From Methanobacterium sp. Maddingley MBC34 (GTDB lineage: Archaea > Methanobacteriota > Methanobacteria > Methanobacteriales > Methanobacteriaceae): a stretch of DNA of 64,000 nt. Under the pieces are notes generated by a model. That model did not search any database. It saw nothing but the letters and a program-made list of their open reading frames with translations, and had not been told where the DNA came from. Below, one piece after another: positions 52,950-61,325 of this stretch; the first letter of the stretch is position 1; every line of letters begins with the position of its first letter. Where the stretch lies: contig AMGN01000004.1 in the NCBI GenBank assembly GCA_000309865.1, positions 91,001-155,000 on the forward strand, given 5' to 3'. The position numbers were made by a program, and so were the translations under genes.

Positions 52950-54005
52950 ATGAGCACAATGAAAGACCTCTCCAAGGAAATTGTAAAACGTATTGAAAAC
53001 ATAGCACAACCTGTAAAGATAATGCATGTCTGCGGATCACACGAACACACCATAATGCAGCACGGTATAAGAACCCTGTTACCTCCAGAGGTGGAAGTGG
53101 TAGCTGGGCCAGGATGCCCAGTATGCTGCGTACCCGCACGTGAAGTAGAAGAATGCCTCCAGCTGGCCAAACAGGGAGTCACTATTGCCACATTTGGGGA
53201 CATGTTAAGGGTCCCGGGTGGATCAGGATCCCTGGCCGAGGCAAAAGCAGAAGGTGCTGATGTAAGGATAGTTTATGGGGTAAATAATGCAGTGGAACTG
53301 GCTCAAAAAATTGATAATGAAGTGGTTTTCATGGCTGCAGGCTTTGAAACCACGGCGCCAACCACTGCTGCGGAAATAGTTGCAGGTCCACCTGAAAACT
53401 TCTCAGTCCTGTCCTGTCATAGGATGATACCTCCAGCACTTCAGTTTTTAATAGAATCCGGCGAAGTGAATCTCAACGCCCTCATAGAACCAGGCCATGT
53501 TTCCACCATCATCGGAACTCAGCCTTATGATCTTTTCTCAGAAAAATATGGAATCCCTCAGGTGGTTACTGGTTTCAACCCGATGGACGTGCTCATAGCG
53601 GTGTACCTGATTTTAAAACAGCTTCATGAAGGTAAAGCACTAGTTCAAAATGAATATAAACGAGCAGTCCGTGAAGAAGGTAATTTAAAAGCCCAAAAAC
53701 TCCTTGAAGACGTGTTCTACATCACTACCAGGGAATGGAGGGGTTTCCCACCCATACCTGACTCAGTTATGGAGATCAAAGATGAATTCAGTGATGTGAA
53801 TGCCCGGGAGAAATTCGACATCGAAGTGGGCAGTATTCCTGAAGTAGTTTCTGGTTGTATCTGCGGAGCCATACTCCGGGGAGTGGCCCGTCCTGAAGAC
53901 TGCAAACTCTTCCGCAAGGAATGTAACCCCACCAACCCCATTGGAGCCTGTATGGTTAGTAAAGAAGGAACCTGCAACATCGCTCATCGATATGGTTCAT
54001 TTTAA
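52950..54005 (+). CDS. hypD: Hydrogenase maturation factor HypD
   Basis: A 351-residue Fe-S protein that with HypC assembles the Fe(CN)2CO unit of [NiFe] hydrogenases. Signature segments are IMHVCGSHEHTIMQHG, VAGPGCPVCCVP, TFGDMLRVPGG, GFETTAPTTAAE and the [4Fe-4S] ligand region CICGAILRGVARPEDCKLF near residue 295, with CNIAHRYG at the end. It fits a hydrogen-dependent methanogen. ATG 52950 after TTAGGTGT is preferred over GTG 52941. The other hyp genes are not in this window. The phosphatase and TldD genes follow on the same strand. Confidence 0.97.
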   Translation: MSTMKDLSKEIVKRIENIAQPVKIMHVCGSHEHTIMQHGIRTLLPPEVEVVAGPGCPVCCVPAREVEECLQLAKQGVTIATFGDMLRVPGGSGSLAEAKAEGADVRIVYGVNNAVELAQKIDNEVVFMAAGFETTAPTTAAEIVAGPPENFSVLSCHRMIPPALQFLIESGEVNLNALIEPGHVSTIIGTQPYDLFSEKYGIPQVVTGFNPMDVLIAVYLILKQLHEGKALVQNEYKRAVREEGNLKAQKLLEDVFYITTREWRGFPPIPDSVMEIKDEFSDVNAREKFDIEVGSIPEVVSGCICGAILRGVARPEDCKLFRKECNPTNPIGACMVSKEGTCNIAHRYGSF

Positions 54006-54117
54006 TTTAATCAAATCCTTGAATCAAATGGAAATCAGGGGTTTACTCATTTGGTGATCTGGAGTTCATATAATTCAAGTAATTTGGTGATGAATGAATA
54101 AAAACTGGTGAAATGAT

Positions 54118-54783
54118 TTGATCAAAGCAGTAGCAGTAGATGTTGATGGAACCATAACCGATGGTAAGAGAAGATTATGTTGCAGTGCAATGGAATCAAT
54201 CCGTGCTGCAGAAGAAAGTGGCATACCAGTTATCATCGTCACCGGTAACATTCTCCCCGTTACCAAAACCCTTTCCATATTCATTGGGACTTCCGGTGGG
54301 CTGGTGGCTGAAAACGGAGGAGTCATAGAATCATCCAGTGGTAGGATGGTCTTGGGAGATATTCAAAAGTGCAAAGAGGCTTATGAATTTTTAAAAGCCA
54401 AATACCCCATTGAAAAAGTGGATTTTTCAGATCAGAGGATTTCAGAAATTGCATTTTACAGGACTATTCCCGTGAAGGTGGTTAAAGATACACTGGAAGA
54501 TTTTGATGTGAGAATATACGATACCAAGTTTGCACTGCACATCACGGATCCTGCAGTGGACAAGGGTACTTCACTGGTTCGTGTGGCTGGAGATATGGGT
54601 ATCCTGCCAGGGGAAATCCTGGCAGTGGGAGACAGTGAAAATGACCTGGAATTTTTAAAAGTTGCCGGATTAAAGGTAGCAGTGGCCAACGCAGCCCCTG
54701 AACTTAAAGCTACTGCAGATTATGTAACTCAAAAACCATATGGAGATGGAGTAAAAGAGGCGTTAGAGAGGTTTTTATCATGA
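54118..54783 (+). CDS. Phosphoglycolate phosphatase-like HAD hydrolase
   Basis: A 221-residue HAD phosphatase of the archaeal Cof/SPP type assigned to phosphoglycolate phosphatase. The catalytic Asp pair is in AVDVDGTITDG near residue 6, motif II Thr in VIIVTGN, the lysine in DKGTSLVRVA, and motif III/IV in AVGDSENDLEFL near residue 178. It may remove 2-phosphoglycolate arising from DNA repair or other damage, or act on other sugar phosphates. It starts at a TTG 54118, supported by GGTGAAATGAT. TldD starts in its last codons (4-base overlap), so the two are coupled. Confidence 0.87.
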   Translation: MIKAVAVDVDGTITDGKRRLCCSAMESIRAAEESGIPVIIVTGNILPVTKTLSIFIGTSGGLVAENGGVIESSSGRMVLGDIQKCKEAYEFLKAKYPIEKVDFSDQRISEIAFYRTIPVKVVKDTLEDFDVRIYDTKFALHITDPAVDKGTSLVRVAGDMGILPGEILAVGDSENDLEFLKVAGLKVAVANAAPELKATADYVTQKPYGDGVKEALERFLS

Positions 54784-56090
54784 TGAACGATTTAGCTAAC
54801 CATGCACTGGATCATGCCATTAAAGGCGCTGATCAGGCAGAAATATATGTTGGAATCACAGATAGTGTGGATGCCACCATCCAAAATGATCAGGTGGACT
54901 TTGCCAAGGAAGCATACTCCTTGGGTATGGGTATCCGTGTTATCTGTGATAATAAAATGGGCTTTGCATACACCACGCAAACTGAAAAAATAACCGAAAC
55001 AGTGGCCAGGGCCATTTCCAATGCCCAGGCCAACCAGGTTGATGAGAACTTCGCATTCGCATCTAAATCTGATTATCCCACAGTTAAAGGTGTTTTTGAT
55101 AAAAAAATCAGTACTCTTGAACTGGAAGACACCATTGAACTGGGAAAAACTATGATTGACACAGTTCTGGAAAACAAGTGCCAACCAACCTCTGGTGGGG
55201 TCTCAGCAGACTGCTCTAAAACACTGATCATCAACTCCGATGGTGTAAAATGTGAGGATATCTCCACCTACTTCTCGGGCTTCATAGCAGTGAATGTCCC
55301 CGATGGTGAGGGGGTTTCCACTGCCAGTGAATCAGATTCATCCCGAAAACTTGACATAGATCCAGAGAAAGTTGCAAGTAGGGCGTGTGAGGTTGCTTTA
55401 AATTCAAGGGGTGGTAAAACAATAGAAACCGGTGACATGAAGGTTTTGATGGATCATCATGCTGCAGCAGGTCTTCTTTCCACATTTTCCCAGGCAATTA
55501 ATGGGGACAACGTCCAGAGGGGTAGGTCAATCTACGTTGATAAAATTAATACAGAGGTTTTATCACCCTCCCTGAACATCTACGATGATGGAACCATCAA
55601 AGGAGGTCTTTACTCTTCTCATGGTGATGGTGAAGGAACACCTAGTCAGAAAACAACCATAATTGAGAATGGAGTTCTTAAAAACTTTTTATATGACATA
55701 CACACGGCTAAAAAGGGAAATGTCGATAGTACGGGTAATGGAATGCGTGCTTCATTCAATGACATGCCTGCGGTGAGTTTATCAAACTTCATTCTAGATT
55801 TTAAAGATTTTGAAGAACTTTCAGAAATCAAAGAGGGATTGTTAGTCACTGATGTTCTGGGGGCGCACACTGCCAACCCCATATCTGGAGATTTCTCGGT
55901 AGAAGCCATGAACGCATTTAAAATCGAGAAAGGAGAACTAGCCCATCCAGTTAAAAATGCAATGCTCTCTGGAAATATATTTTCCATACTGAAAGATTCA
56001 AAGGCAGCTTCTGAAAAAACCCGCCAACTAGGGCCTTTCATAGTACCACCTATAACTGTGTCCAGTTTACGTGTTGTGGGCCAGAAATAA
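54780..56090 (+). CDS. TldD/PmbA family metallopeptidase-like protein
   Basis: A 436-residue protein of the TldD/PmbA family, PmbA-like: AEIYVGITDSVDATIQNDQ near residue 19, TQTEKITETVARAISNAQ, LMDHHAAAGLLSTFSQAINGDNVQRG in the middle and the C-terminal LVTDVLGAHTANPISGDFSVE region. In bacteria TldD and PmbA (TldE) form a heterodimeric zinc peptidase that matures microcin B17 and degrades CcdA; the metal-binding HExxxH is in the TldD partner, which is not visible here. It overlaps the phosphatase gene by 4 bases (ATGA), so both are coupled. Confidence 0.9.
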   Translation: MMNDLANHALDHAIKGADQAEIYVGITDSVDATIQNDQVDFAKEAYSLGMGIRVICDNKMGFAYTTQTEKITETVARAISNAQANQVDENFAFASKSDYPTVKGVFDKKISTLELEDTIELGKTMIDTVLENKCQPTSGGVSADCSKTLIINSDGVKCEDISTYFSGFIAVNVPDGEGVSTASESDSSRKLDIDPEKVASRACEVALNSRGGKTIETGDMKVLMDHHAAAGLLSTFSQAINGDNVQRGRSIYVDKINTEVLSPSLNIYDDGTIKGGLYSSHGDGEGTPSQKTTIIENGVLKNFLYDIHTAKKGNVDSTGNGMRASFNDMPAVSLSNFILDFKDFEELSEIKEGLLVTDVLGAHTANPISGDFSVEAMNAFKIEKGELAHPVKNAMLSGNIFSILKDSKAASEKTRQLGPFIVPPITVSSLRVVGQK

Positions 56091-56195
56091 TTTGAAGGAC
56101 CAATTGCACTTCAAATGAGTTATAATAGTATAAAATCACCCATTCCTGTTAAAATAAAAAAATGTGATGATTAGAAGTAGTTCGAAGGGATTCTT

Positions 56196-56432
56196 ATGGA
56201 AAAAAATGAAGAAAATATACCTGTTTCAGCTGATGAAATATTCAATGATATTAAAGGGGATTATCCAGATGTGGAGAGGGTAGTTATGGAAGATGAGGAG
56301 ACTACAGCTTTCTGCATCTACGCCTCGGACGATGTTCTCTGGAAAATATTTGAGGACTGGATGGAACTGGTTACCAGCATCGAGTTTAACGCCGGAACTA
56401 ATGAAGAACATTATTTGAAAGTAATGCCTTAA
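56196..56432 (+). CDS. Small acidic conserved hypothetical protein
   Basis: A 78-residue, very acidic protein (about a quarter Glu/Asp) that I do not recognise. A helical first half (ADEIFNDIKGDYPDVERVV) is followed by beta strands (ETTAFCIYAS, SIEFNAGTNEEHYLKV). There is no membrane segment. GAAGGGATTCTT precedes the ATG. It follows the TldD gene by about 105 bases on the same strand. The length and codon pattern suggest a genuine gene; the function is unknown. Confidence 0.6.
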   Translation: MEKNEENIPVSADEIFNDIKGDYPDVERVVMEDEETTAFCIYASDDVLWKIFEDWMELVTSIEFNAGTNEEHYLKVMP

Positions 56433-56472
56433 TCAGTTCTTAATTGGTTTACGGTTGGTAAAAATTCAGTTA

Positions 56473-57216
56473 TTAAATGGTTTTAAGAAATTCTAGTATG
56501 GCATTTACGGTTTGATTCTGCTGCTGGTCCCGGGTAATGGTACTGTTGTTATCTCCTGATTGAGTACCATAATCCCCAAAGTTGAAATGATTCCCTCCTT
56601 GAATGGTGATGAAGGTGGTGTTTTTGGGGAATTTGTTGAGATTACTGGAGACATCATCAGCGTTGGTCAAGCCATCTAGGGAACCCCTAATTGACAGTGC
56701 CTTAAATGTGGCGTTTGAGGCGTTGGTTGAAGGGTAACTGGCCATATATATTACTCCTTTTATTTTATCCTGGTGGTTTACAGCATAATCCGATGCAAAA
56801 ACACCACCCAGGGAATGACCACCAATAACCCATGAACTTATCTCTGGATGATTTCCAATCACATCATCTGCTCGGTTAACTCCGAAAAATGCCAGGTTAA
56901 ATGGCATTTTCACAATTATGGTGGTGTAACCATTTTCAGCCAGTTGAGATGCTATTACTGAGTAAGATTCCGCTTGAACTTTAGCCCCGGGATAGATTAT
57001 TATTCCGGTGGTGCTTTTGTTGGCAGTGGGAGTGAAGGTAATCGAATCATCAGCATTCAACACAGTATAAGAGTCAGTTGAGTTTAGAGCATTTAAGGCC
57101 CTATTTTCAGCATGATAATAATCAGAAACGTAATAGGTGAAAGCAGCTGCACCAATTATGATTATGGCTAAAATGATTATCAAAATTAGTTTCTTTTTTG
57201 ATTTTAATATTTCCAT
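56473..57216 (-). CDS. Membrane-anchored alpha/beta hydrolase
   Basis: A 247-residue protein with an N-terminal membrane anchor (LILIIILAIIIIGAAAF) and an outer alpha/beta-hydrolase domain. The nucleophile elbow is GGHSLGG near residue 135; GIIIYPGAKVQAESY contains the oxyanion loop, and the catalytic His is probably in QGGNHFNFGDY. It belongs to the dienelactone-hydrolase-like group (Abhydrolase_5) of exported esterases. It lies downstream of the heliorhodopsin gene on the same strand, but the 162-base gap between them argues for separate messages. The substrate is unknown. Confidence 0.82.
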   Translation of the reverse strand: MEILKSKKKLILIIILAIIIIGAAAFTYYVSDYYHAENRALNALNSTDSYTVLNADDSITFTPTANKSTTGIIIYPGAKVQAESYSVIASQLAENGYTTIIVKMPFNLAFFGVNRADDVIGNHPEISSWVIGGHSLGGVFASDYAVNHQDKIKGVIYMASYPSTNASNATFKALSIRGSLDGLTNADDVSSNLNKFPKNTTFITIQGGNHFNFGDYGTQSGDNNSTITRDQQQNQTVNAILEFLKTI

Positions 57217-57378
57217 AAAAGGCCATCCTCTTATTTAAGGGTTATTAAAATATCTGATTTATAATCATCTCTAAAAATGAAATAATATCTGATTTTTAGT
57301 TTTCTAACCAGATATTATTCTAAATATTTTTCCAGGAATATTCCTTTCTTCTAACACATATTATCTTGTGTGCCATGT

Positions 57379-58200
57379 TTAGGGTGCAAATATGCCAATG
57401 AATGCCAACCAGGCCAGGGCAGTTTTGGCAATCAAACTGAGGATTATGTAAACCCGTTCACCGTAGAGATAGTCTTTCCATTTACCCACACCCTTGTACT
57501 GCAGTACCATGTTAATGGAGAAAGTGTTGAACATGATGAAGTAGATTAACAGTATGGCATAGACAAATGTGGGTGGGTTAGTTTCGGTGGATCCCAGTGC
57601 CGCTATGAAATATGCTGCCAGAACTATCCACGGGGTGAATCCTGCAAGAGCTCCCAATAGATAGGCGGACCAGTCAGTTGCTTTGGTGTAAAAATTGATC
57701 TTTTCCATTAAAAAGCCGCACATGATCATCACAGCATTCAGGACGAATATCATCACCAGTGACCATAGATCCCATACTCCCACGAAGGTGGCTATAATAA
57801 CCAGCATGATGGAGCTGGAGAAGAAGTATTCATACCACCTGTAAGGGTTCATACCCTTCTTCAGGTTCTCATTGTAATTTTTATTCTTTACAAAGGCAAT
57901 GGTAAAGTGTGCAATGGCCGAAATCAACAGGAATGAAGCAAGTATCACTCCTAAATAGCCAACTGTGAATGCAACTGTTGGATCCGGTGCGATCTGAAAA
58001 GCCGGAGGTGAAAGTGATATTATTTTAAATTTAAGATAAAAAGTGTAGATATTCTGGGTCCAGGTCAACCACAAACCCAGGGCAATCATGATCAATCCCT
58101 GTATAAGGTGCAGTGAACCGGCACCTATGTTAAGTTTCCTCAACCCCTCAAAGGTTATTGGTGACTGGGCAATAATCTCTATTCTCTTGTCATTATCCAT
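57379..58200 (-). CDS. Heliorhodopsin
   Basis: A 273-residue seven-helix membrane protein of the heliorhodopsin family. The retinal Schiff-base lysine is K259 in the last helix (VYIILSLIAKTALAWLAF), and the helix-3 counterion is E124 in the family motif RWYEYFFSSS (R121-Y125), both as in known heliorhodopsins. The N-terminus is cytoplasmic and hydrophilic, and the long helix A-B loop (IYTFYLKFKIISLSPP) fits the extracellular region of the family. Family members bind all-trans retinal and act in photosensing or signalling; their function is debated. GGGGGATC lies before the ATG at 58200. No retinal-synthesis genes (crtE/B/I/Y, blh) are in this window. Confidence 0.92.
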   Translation of the reverse strand: MDNDKRIEIIAQSPITFEGLRKLNIGAGSLHLIQGLIMIALGLWLTWTQNIYTFYLKFKIISLSPPAFQIAPDPTVAFTVGYLGVILASFLLISAIAHFTIAFVKNKNYNENLKKGMNPYRWYEYFFSSSIMLVIIATFVGVWDLWSLVMIFVLNAVMIMCGFLMEKINFYTKATDWSAYLLGALAGFTPWIVLAAYFIAALGSTETNPPTFVYAILLIYFIMFNTFSINMVLQYKGVGKWKDYLYGERVYIILSLIAKTALAWLAFIGIFAP

Positions 58201-58515
58201 TAAGATCCCCCCTTGTGATTAAACTATATGTTGGACAATATTAATTAAATGATGTGTGCAATGAAACTTGTTTAAAAAGAATAATAGGATACACATCAAT
58301 TACATCCTCTTGTCCTATTTTTCCAATTGAACATTTTCTCCCATTCCACAATTCTCCTTATTTCCACTGGAAAAGGATTTATGTATGTTTAGATAAAATA
58401 ATAATCACAAATCTTATGGAATTGAATATAATGGTTTATATTTGTACAATAAAACCCAATTGAAAATCGCAATTCAACACTTCAACATATTTGGATTATT
58501 AAAACGAGGTTCAGG
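58201..58515. other. Divergent intergenic region between heliorhodopsin and the zinc-ribbon membrane protein
   Basis: No gene is seen. The promoters of both flanking genes must lie here. The plus-strand gene is preceded by ACGAGGTTCAGG; the minus-strand gene has GGGGGATC just after its start of leader. AT-rich tracts at 58400-58500 have no clear repeats. Confidence 0.45.
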
Positions 58516-59220
58516 ATGATATGTGAAAGTTGTGGTGCTCGAATAGGGAAGGGGAAGAGTTACTGTCCTAACTGTGGTCGGGACATATTTAACTCTGGGC
58601 ACAAACCTCTGCAGAAGAAGTACCTGAGGGGAGAATACTTGCAAAGGGATGAAAGTTCATCAGAGCCCTACTACTTAGAAGAGGAAAACCTTTCCAAGGA
58701 CACACATCAAAAAGAACCATATCAGAATTGGGATGATTATGATAAAGATCCTTATAAAGATTATAAGCAAAATAAGGATGATATTAAGATAAATAAACAG
58801 GATACGGATTATAACCGTGGATATGATCAAAAGAGTGACTATAATCAGTATAAACATGATGAAGTTCGTGATCAAGGTCATGGTAATGATAAAAGTTATG
58901 AGAGGGGTCGTGATCCAGAAAGGGGTTATAATAAAAGATATAATAAAAAGAAGAGTTATAATAAAAATTATGACGGGGATGGTGGCTATGATAATAGATA
59001 CAATAAAAATAAAGGGTACAAGCGGAACTACAATCCAGAAAATTACCATAAGAAGGGCAAGCCAGTGAAAAGAGGATATGACCTAGATGCCTATTACGGA
59101 ACCGAAGAAAAAAAGAGTTCCATATGGAAAACTGTTATCCTATTTTTGATATTGGCCTTACTTATGGGTCTGATAATGGGATTCATTTTCTTCTCAGCCA
59201 AAATCCAGAATATAATTTAA
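58516..59220 (+). CDS. Zinc ribbon protein with a Tyr/Asp/Lys-rich repetitive linker and C-terminal membrane anchor
   Basis: A 234-residue protein. A zinc ribbon at residues 1-25 (CESCGARIGKGKSYCPNCG) is followed by about 165 residues of low complexity rich in Tyr, Asn, Asp and Lys, with loose repeats such as GYDNRYNKNKGYKRNYN, and a final membrane helix (TVILFLILALLMGLIMGFIFF) at about 205-228. The layout resembles zinc-ribbon membrane proteins common in methanobacteria. The linker may be disordered. It is transcribed divergently from heliorhodopsin. The unusual composition makes its low-complexity part a poor target for homology searches. Confidence 0.78.
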   Translation: MICESCGARIGKGKSYCPNCGRDIFNSGHKPLQKKYLRGEYLQRDESSSEPYYLEEENLSKDTHQKEPYQNWDDYDKDPYKDYKQNKDDIKINKQDTDYNRGYDQKSDYNQYKHDEVRDQGHGNDKSYERGRDPERGYNKRYNKKKSYNKNYDGDGGYDNRYNKNKGYKRNYNPENYHKKGKPVKRGYDLDAYYGTEEKKSSIWKTVILFLILALLMGLIMGFIFFSAKIQNII

Positions 59221-59291
59221 CATCTTAATCAATTTAACATCTAATAAATTTAACATCTTAATCATCTTTTTATTTTTAGAAATGAAACATC

Positions 59292-59852
59292 ATGTACATA
59301 AAAAACAATCAAGATGGGATTATGAATGTTTTAATAACTGGTCCGCCGGGTGTTGGTAAAACCACTCTTTTAAATGAAATAAAAAATAAAATCAGGGATC
59401 AGGGCTATTCTGTTGGTGGAATGTACTGTCCAGAAATAAGAGAAGAGGATCGTCGAACTGGTTTTAATATCATTGATATTGCTTCCAGACGGAAAGGAAT
59501 CCTGGCAAGTACACAAAACACTGAAGGGCCAGCTGTGGGTAAATATAAAGTTAATTTAGATGACATCAGGGATGTAGGTGTTTTAGCCCTGAAAAATGCC
59601 CTGGAAACATCAGATTACATTTTAATTGATGAAATTGCGCCCATGGAACTGGCAAGCAGTTCATTTTCCCAGACAGTTTGGGAGGTAATGGAAAGCCAGA
59701 AACCAGTCATTGCAGTTATTCATCAGCGTTCCAATCACCCGTTTATTTTAAAAGTTAAAAGTAGGGAAGATGTCCAGATTTTTAATTTAAACCAAGAAAA
59801 TCAGGATTGTCTGTTAAAAAAGATTTTAGAACTTTTAGGAATAAATAACTAG
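59292..59852 (+). CDS. Nucleoside-triphosphatase, THEP1 type
   Basis: A 186-residue P-loop NTPase: Walker A GPPGVGKT at residues 17-24, YILIDEIAPMEL (Walker B) near residue 115, and GGMYCPEIREEDRRTGF near residue 41, matching the archaeal THEP1 (NTPase_1) family, which hydrolyses several nucleoside triphosphates. The biological role is not known. A better start may be the internal ATG at 59322, which begins MNVLITGPPG and follows GATGGGATT. It has no obvious operon partner; the marker 16-type gene faces it. Confidence 0.85.
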   Translation: MYIKNNQDGIMNVLITGPPGVGKTTLLNEIKNKIRDQGYSVGGMYCPEIREEDRRTGFNIIDIASRRKGILASTQNTEGPAVGKYKVNLDDIRDVGVLALKNALETSDYILIDEIAPMELASSSFSQTVWEVMESQKPVIAVIHQRSNHPFILKVKSREDVQIFNLNQENQDCLLKKILELLGINN

Positions 59853-59972
59853 TACTATAATGGGATATAACGAGAGAGAATTGATTATAATCCATTATAA
59901 AAAAAAGATTCACTTAAAAAAGGGAAAGTAAAGTGAATATGATATTTAAGTGGTTTAGTTAAGAATTTTCTC

Positions 59973-61238
59973 CTAAGGGTTAAGTAAAAAATCTCCCCTT
60001 TCAATCCTATTTTTAAGTTCTCTGGCCAGTTCACGGGCTCGTTTAATATCTGACTGGCGACAGCTCACTTCCAACTCTTTTAAGTGACCTTCCCAGTCCA
60101 TCATGACATGTCCTCGTTCCATCTGGAAAGTGCCAAAGGGACAGGAGTAGGCGCACATTCCACAACCGAAACAACGAATCTGGTTCAGTTCATGGTTCTG
60201 GAAGGCCCTGGTGGGGCATCTTTCTTCAACTAGGCAGGTTCCACATTTCTGACATAATTCTTTCTCATAGGTTGGTCGTTCATCACTATCTCTCCAGATT
60301 CCGTAGTTTGTCTGGCTTAAAACACTATGACGGCCCATAATATCTGCAATTGGCAGTGGAATGTCCTCATTTTTGATGAAAGTTTTCTGGAGGATTTCAT
60401 CATCCATAATGGGTATGGCTGTAGCCACGCTGTTGTAAACTTCTGGCCCGGCTCCGGTACGGAAGCCACCCAGATAATGGGGATCCATATCCTTCATATC
60501 TGCAGTTATCATCATATTTGGCTTTTCAGGACGGCTACGGGTCCCAGTGCTGATGAACAATCCTTCAGAGTTATTTATAAGCAGCCGGGTTCCTTTACGT
60601 ATGGAATTTAATTGGGGGTCGTTTTGTAGTGGGTTAAGCTCACCACAACCTGAAAAAGAAATTCCCTTAAGGTTCCCCTCCATGTCCACTGCGTTGAATA
60701 TGGATGAAACAGAGTCTGGGCCTGGATTTATGAATGCAGTGTAATTTTTAAAGGCAAAACGGGTTCCGATCATCTGGGCGGTTCCAAAGTCATTCAAAGT
60801 GACTGTTGATTTTATGATATTTCCAGCTATATCTTCCACTTTGATTTCAATTTCTTCACCCCTGAGCAGGTCCTTAAAGAGGAACCCTCCACCATACTGG
60901 GGGTCAGTTATGCTGTGTGAAGTTCCGTAAATCATGAGATCCACAGAACCCAACCATTCGTTGGGGCAGGGTCCAGGAAATCCTGGAATACCGTTTAAGG
61001 TGATTTTCCTGGCTTTCTTGAATGAGCCGGGTTCACCAACGGGTAAATGGAATATGGCTGCAGTTCCGGACATGATACCACAGGTACCAGTGGTCACCAC
61101 ATCAACGTCTTCCACAGTGGGTTCTTCACCATCCATAACCAGTCGGGTTACTTCCTCCGCAGTTAGGATTGTGGCTTCACCTTTTTTGATCTTCTGATTT
61201 ATATCATGGATACTTTTTTTTTGAATATTTTTTTTCAA
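59973..61238 (-). CDS. Methanogenesis marker 16-type metalloprotein (DUF39 plus two 4Fe-4S motifs)
   Basis: A 421-residue protein starting at a TTG supported by AAGGTGA. The main DUF39 domain has VTTGTCGIMSGTAAIFHLPVGEP near residue 48, IPGFPGPCPNEWLGSVDLMIYGTSHS and a Cys in ISFSGCGELNP; the C-terminal region has a ferredoxin-type pair CQKCGTCLVEERCP and CFGCGMCAYSCPFGTF. Related DUF39 proteins make homocysteine from aspartate semialdehyde and sulfide with a ferredoxin partner; here both parts are in one chain, as in methanogenesis marker 16. The exact role in methanogens is not settled. Confidence 0.88.
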   Translation of the reverse strand: MKKNIQKKSIHDINQKIKKGEATILTAEEVTRLVMDGEEPTVEDVDVVTTGTCGIMSGTAAIFHLPVGEPGSFKKARKITLNGIPGFPGPCPNEWLGSVDLMIYGTSHSITDPQYGGGFLFKDLLRGEEIEIKVEDIAGNIIKSTVTLNDFGTAQMIGTRFAFKNYTAFINPGPDSVSSIFNAVDMEGNLKGISFSGCGELNPLQNDPQLNSIRKGTRLLINNSEGLFISTGTRSRPEKPNMMITADMKDMDPHYLGGFRTGAGPEVYNSVATAIPIMDDEILQKTFIKNEDIPLPIADIMGRHSVLSQTNYGIWRDSDERPTYEKELCQKCGTCLVEERCPTRAFQNHELNQIRCFGCGMCAYSCPFGTFQMERGHVMMDWEGHLKELEVSCRQSDIKRARELARELKNRIERGDFLLNP

Positions 61239-61325
61239 TTAAATTCACCTTTAAAAAAATCCAAGCAAATGTAAAATGATTTTGTATAATATTCTATCAT
61301 GTTATAATGTTCAGATATTGTAAGT

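Noticed and set aside
58675..59049. Minus-strand 124-codon frame rich in Ile and Val
   Set aside because: It is the complement of the Tyr/Asn/Asp-rich linker of the zinc-ribbon protein; composition follows from the other strand, and no ribosome site is present.
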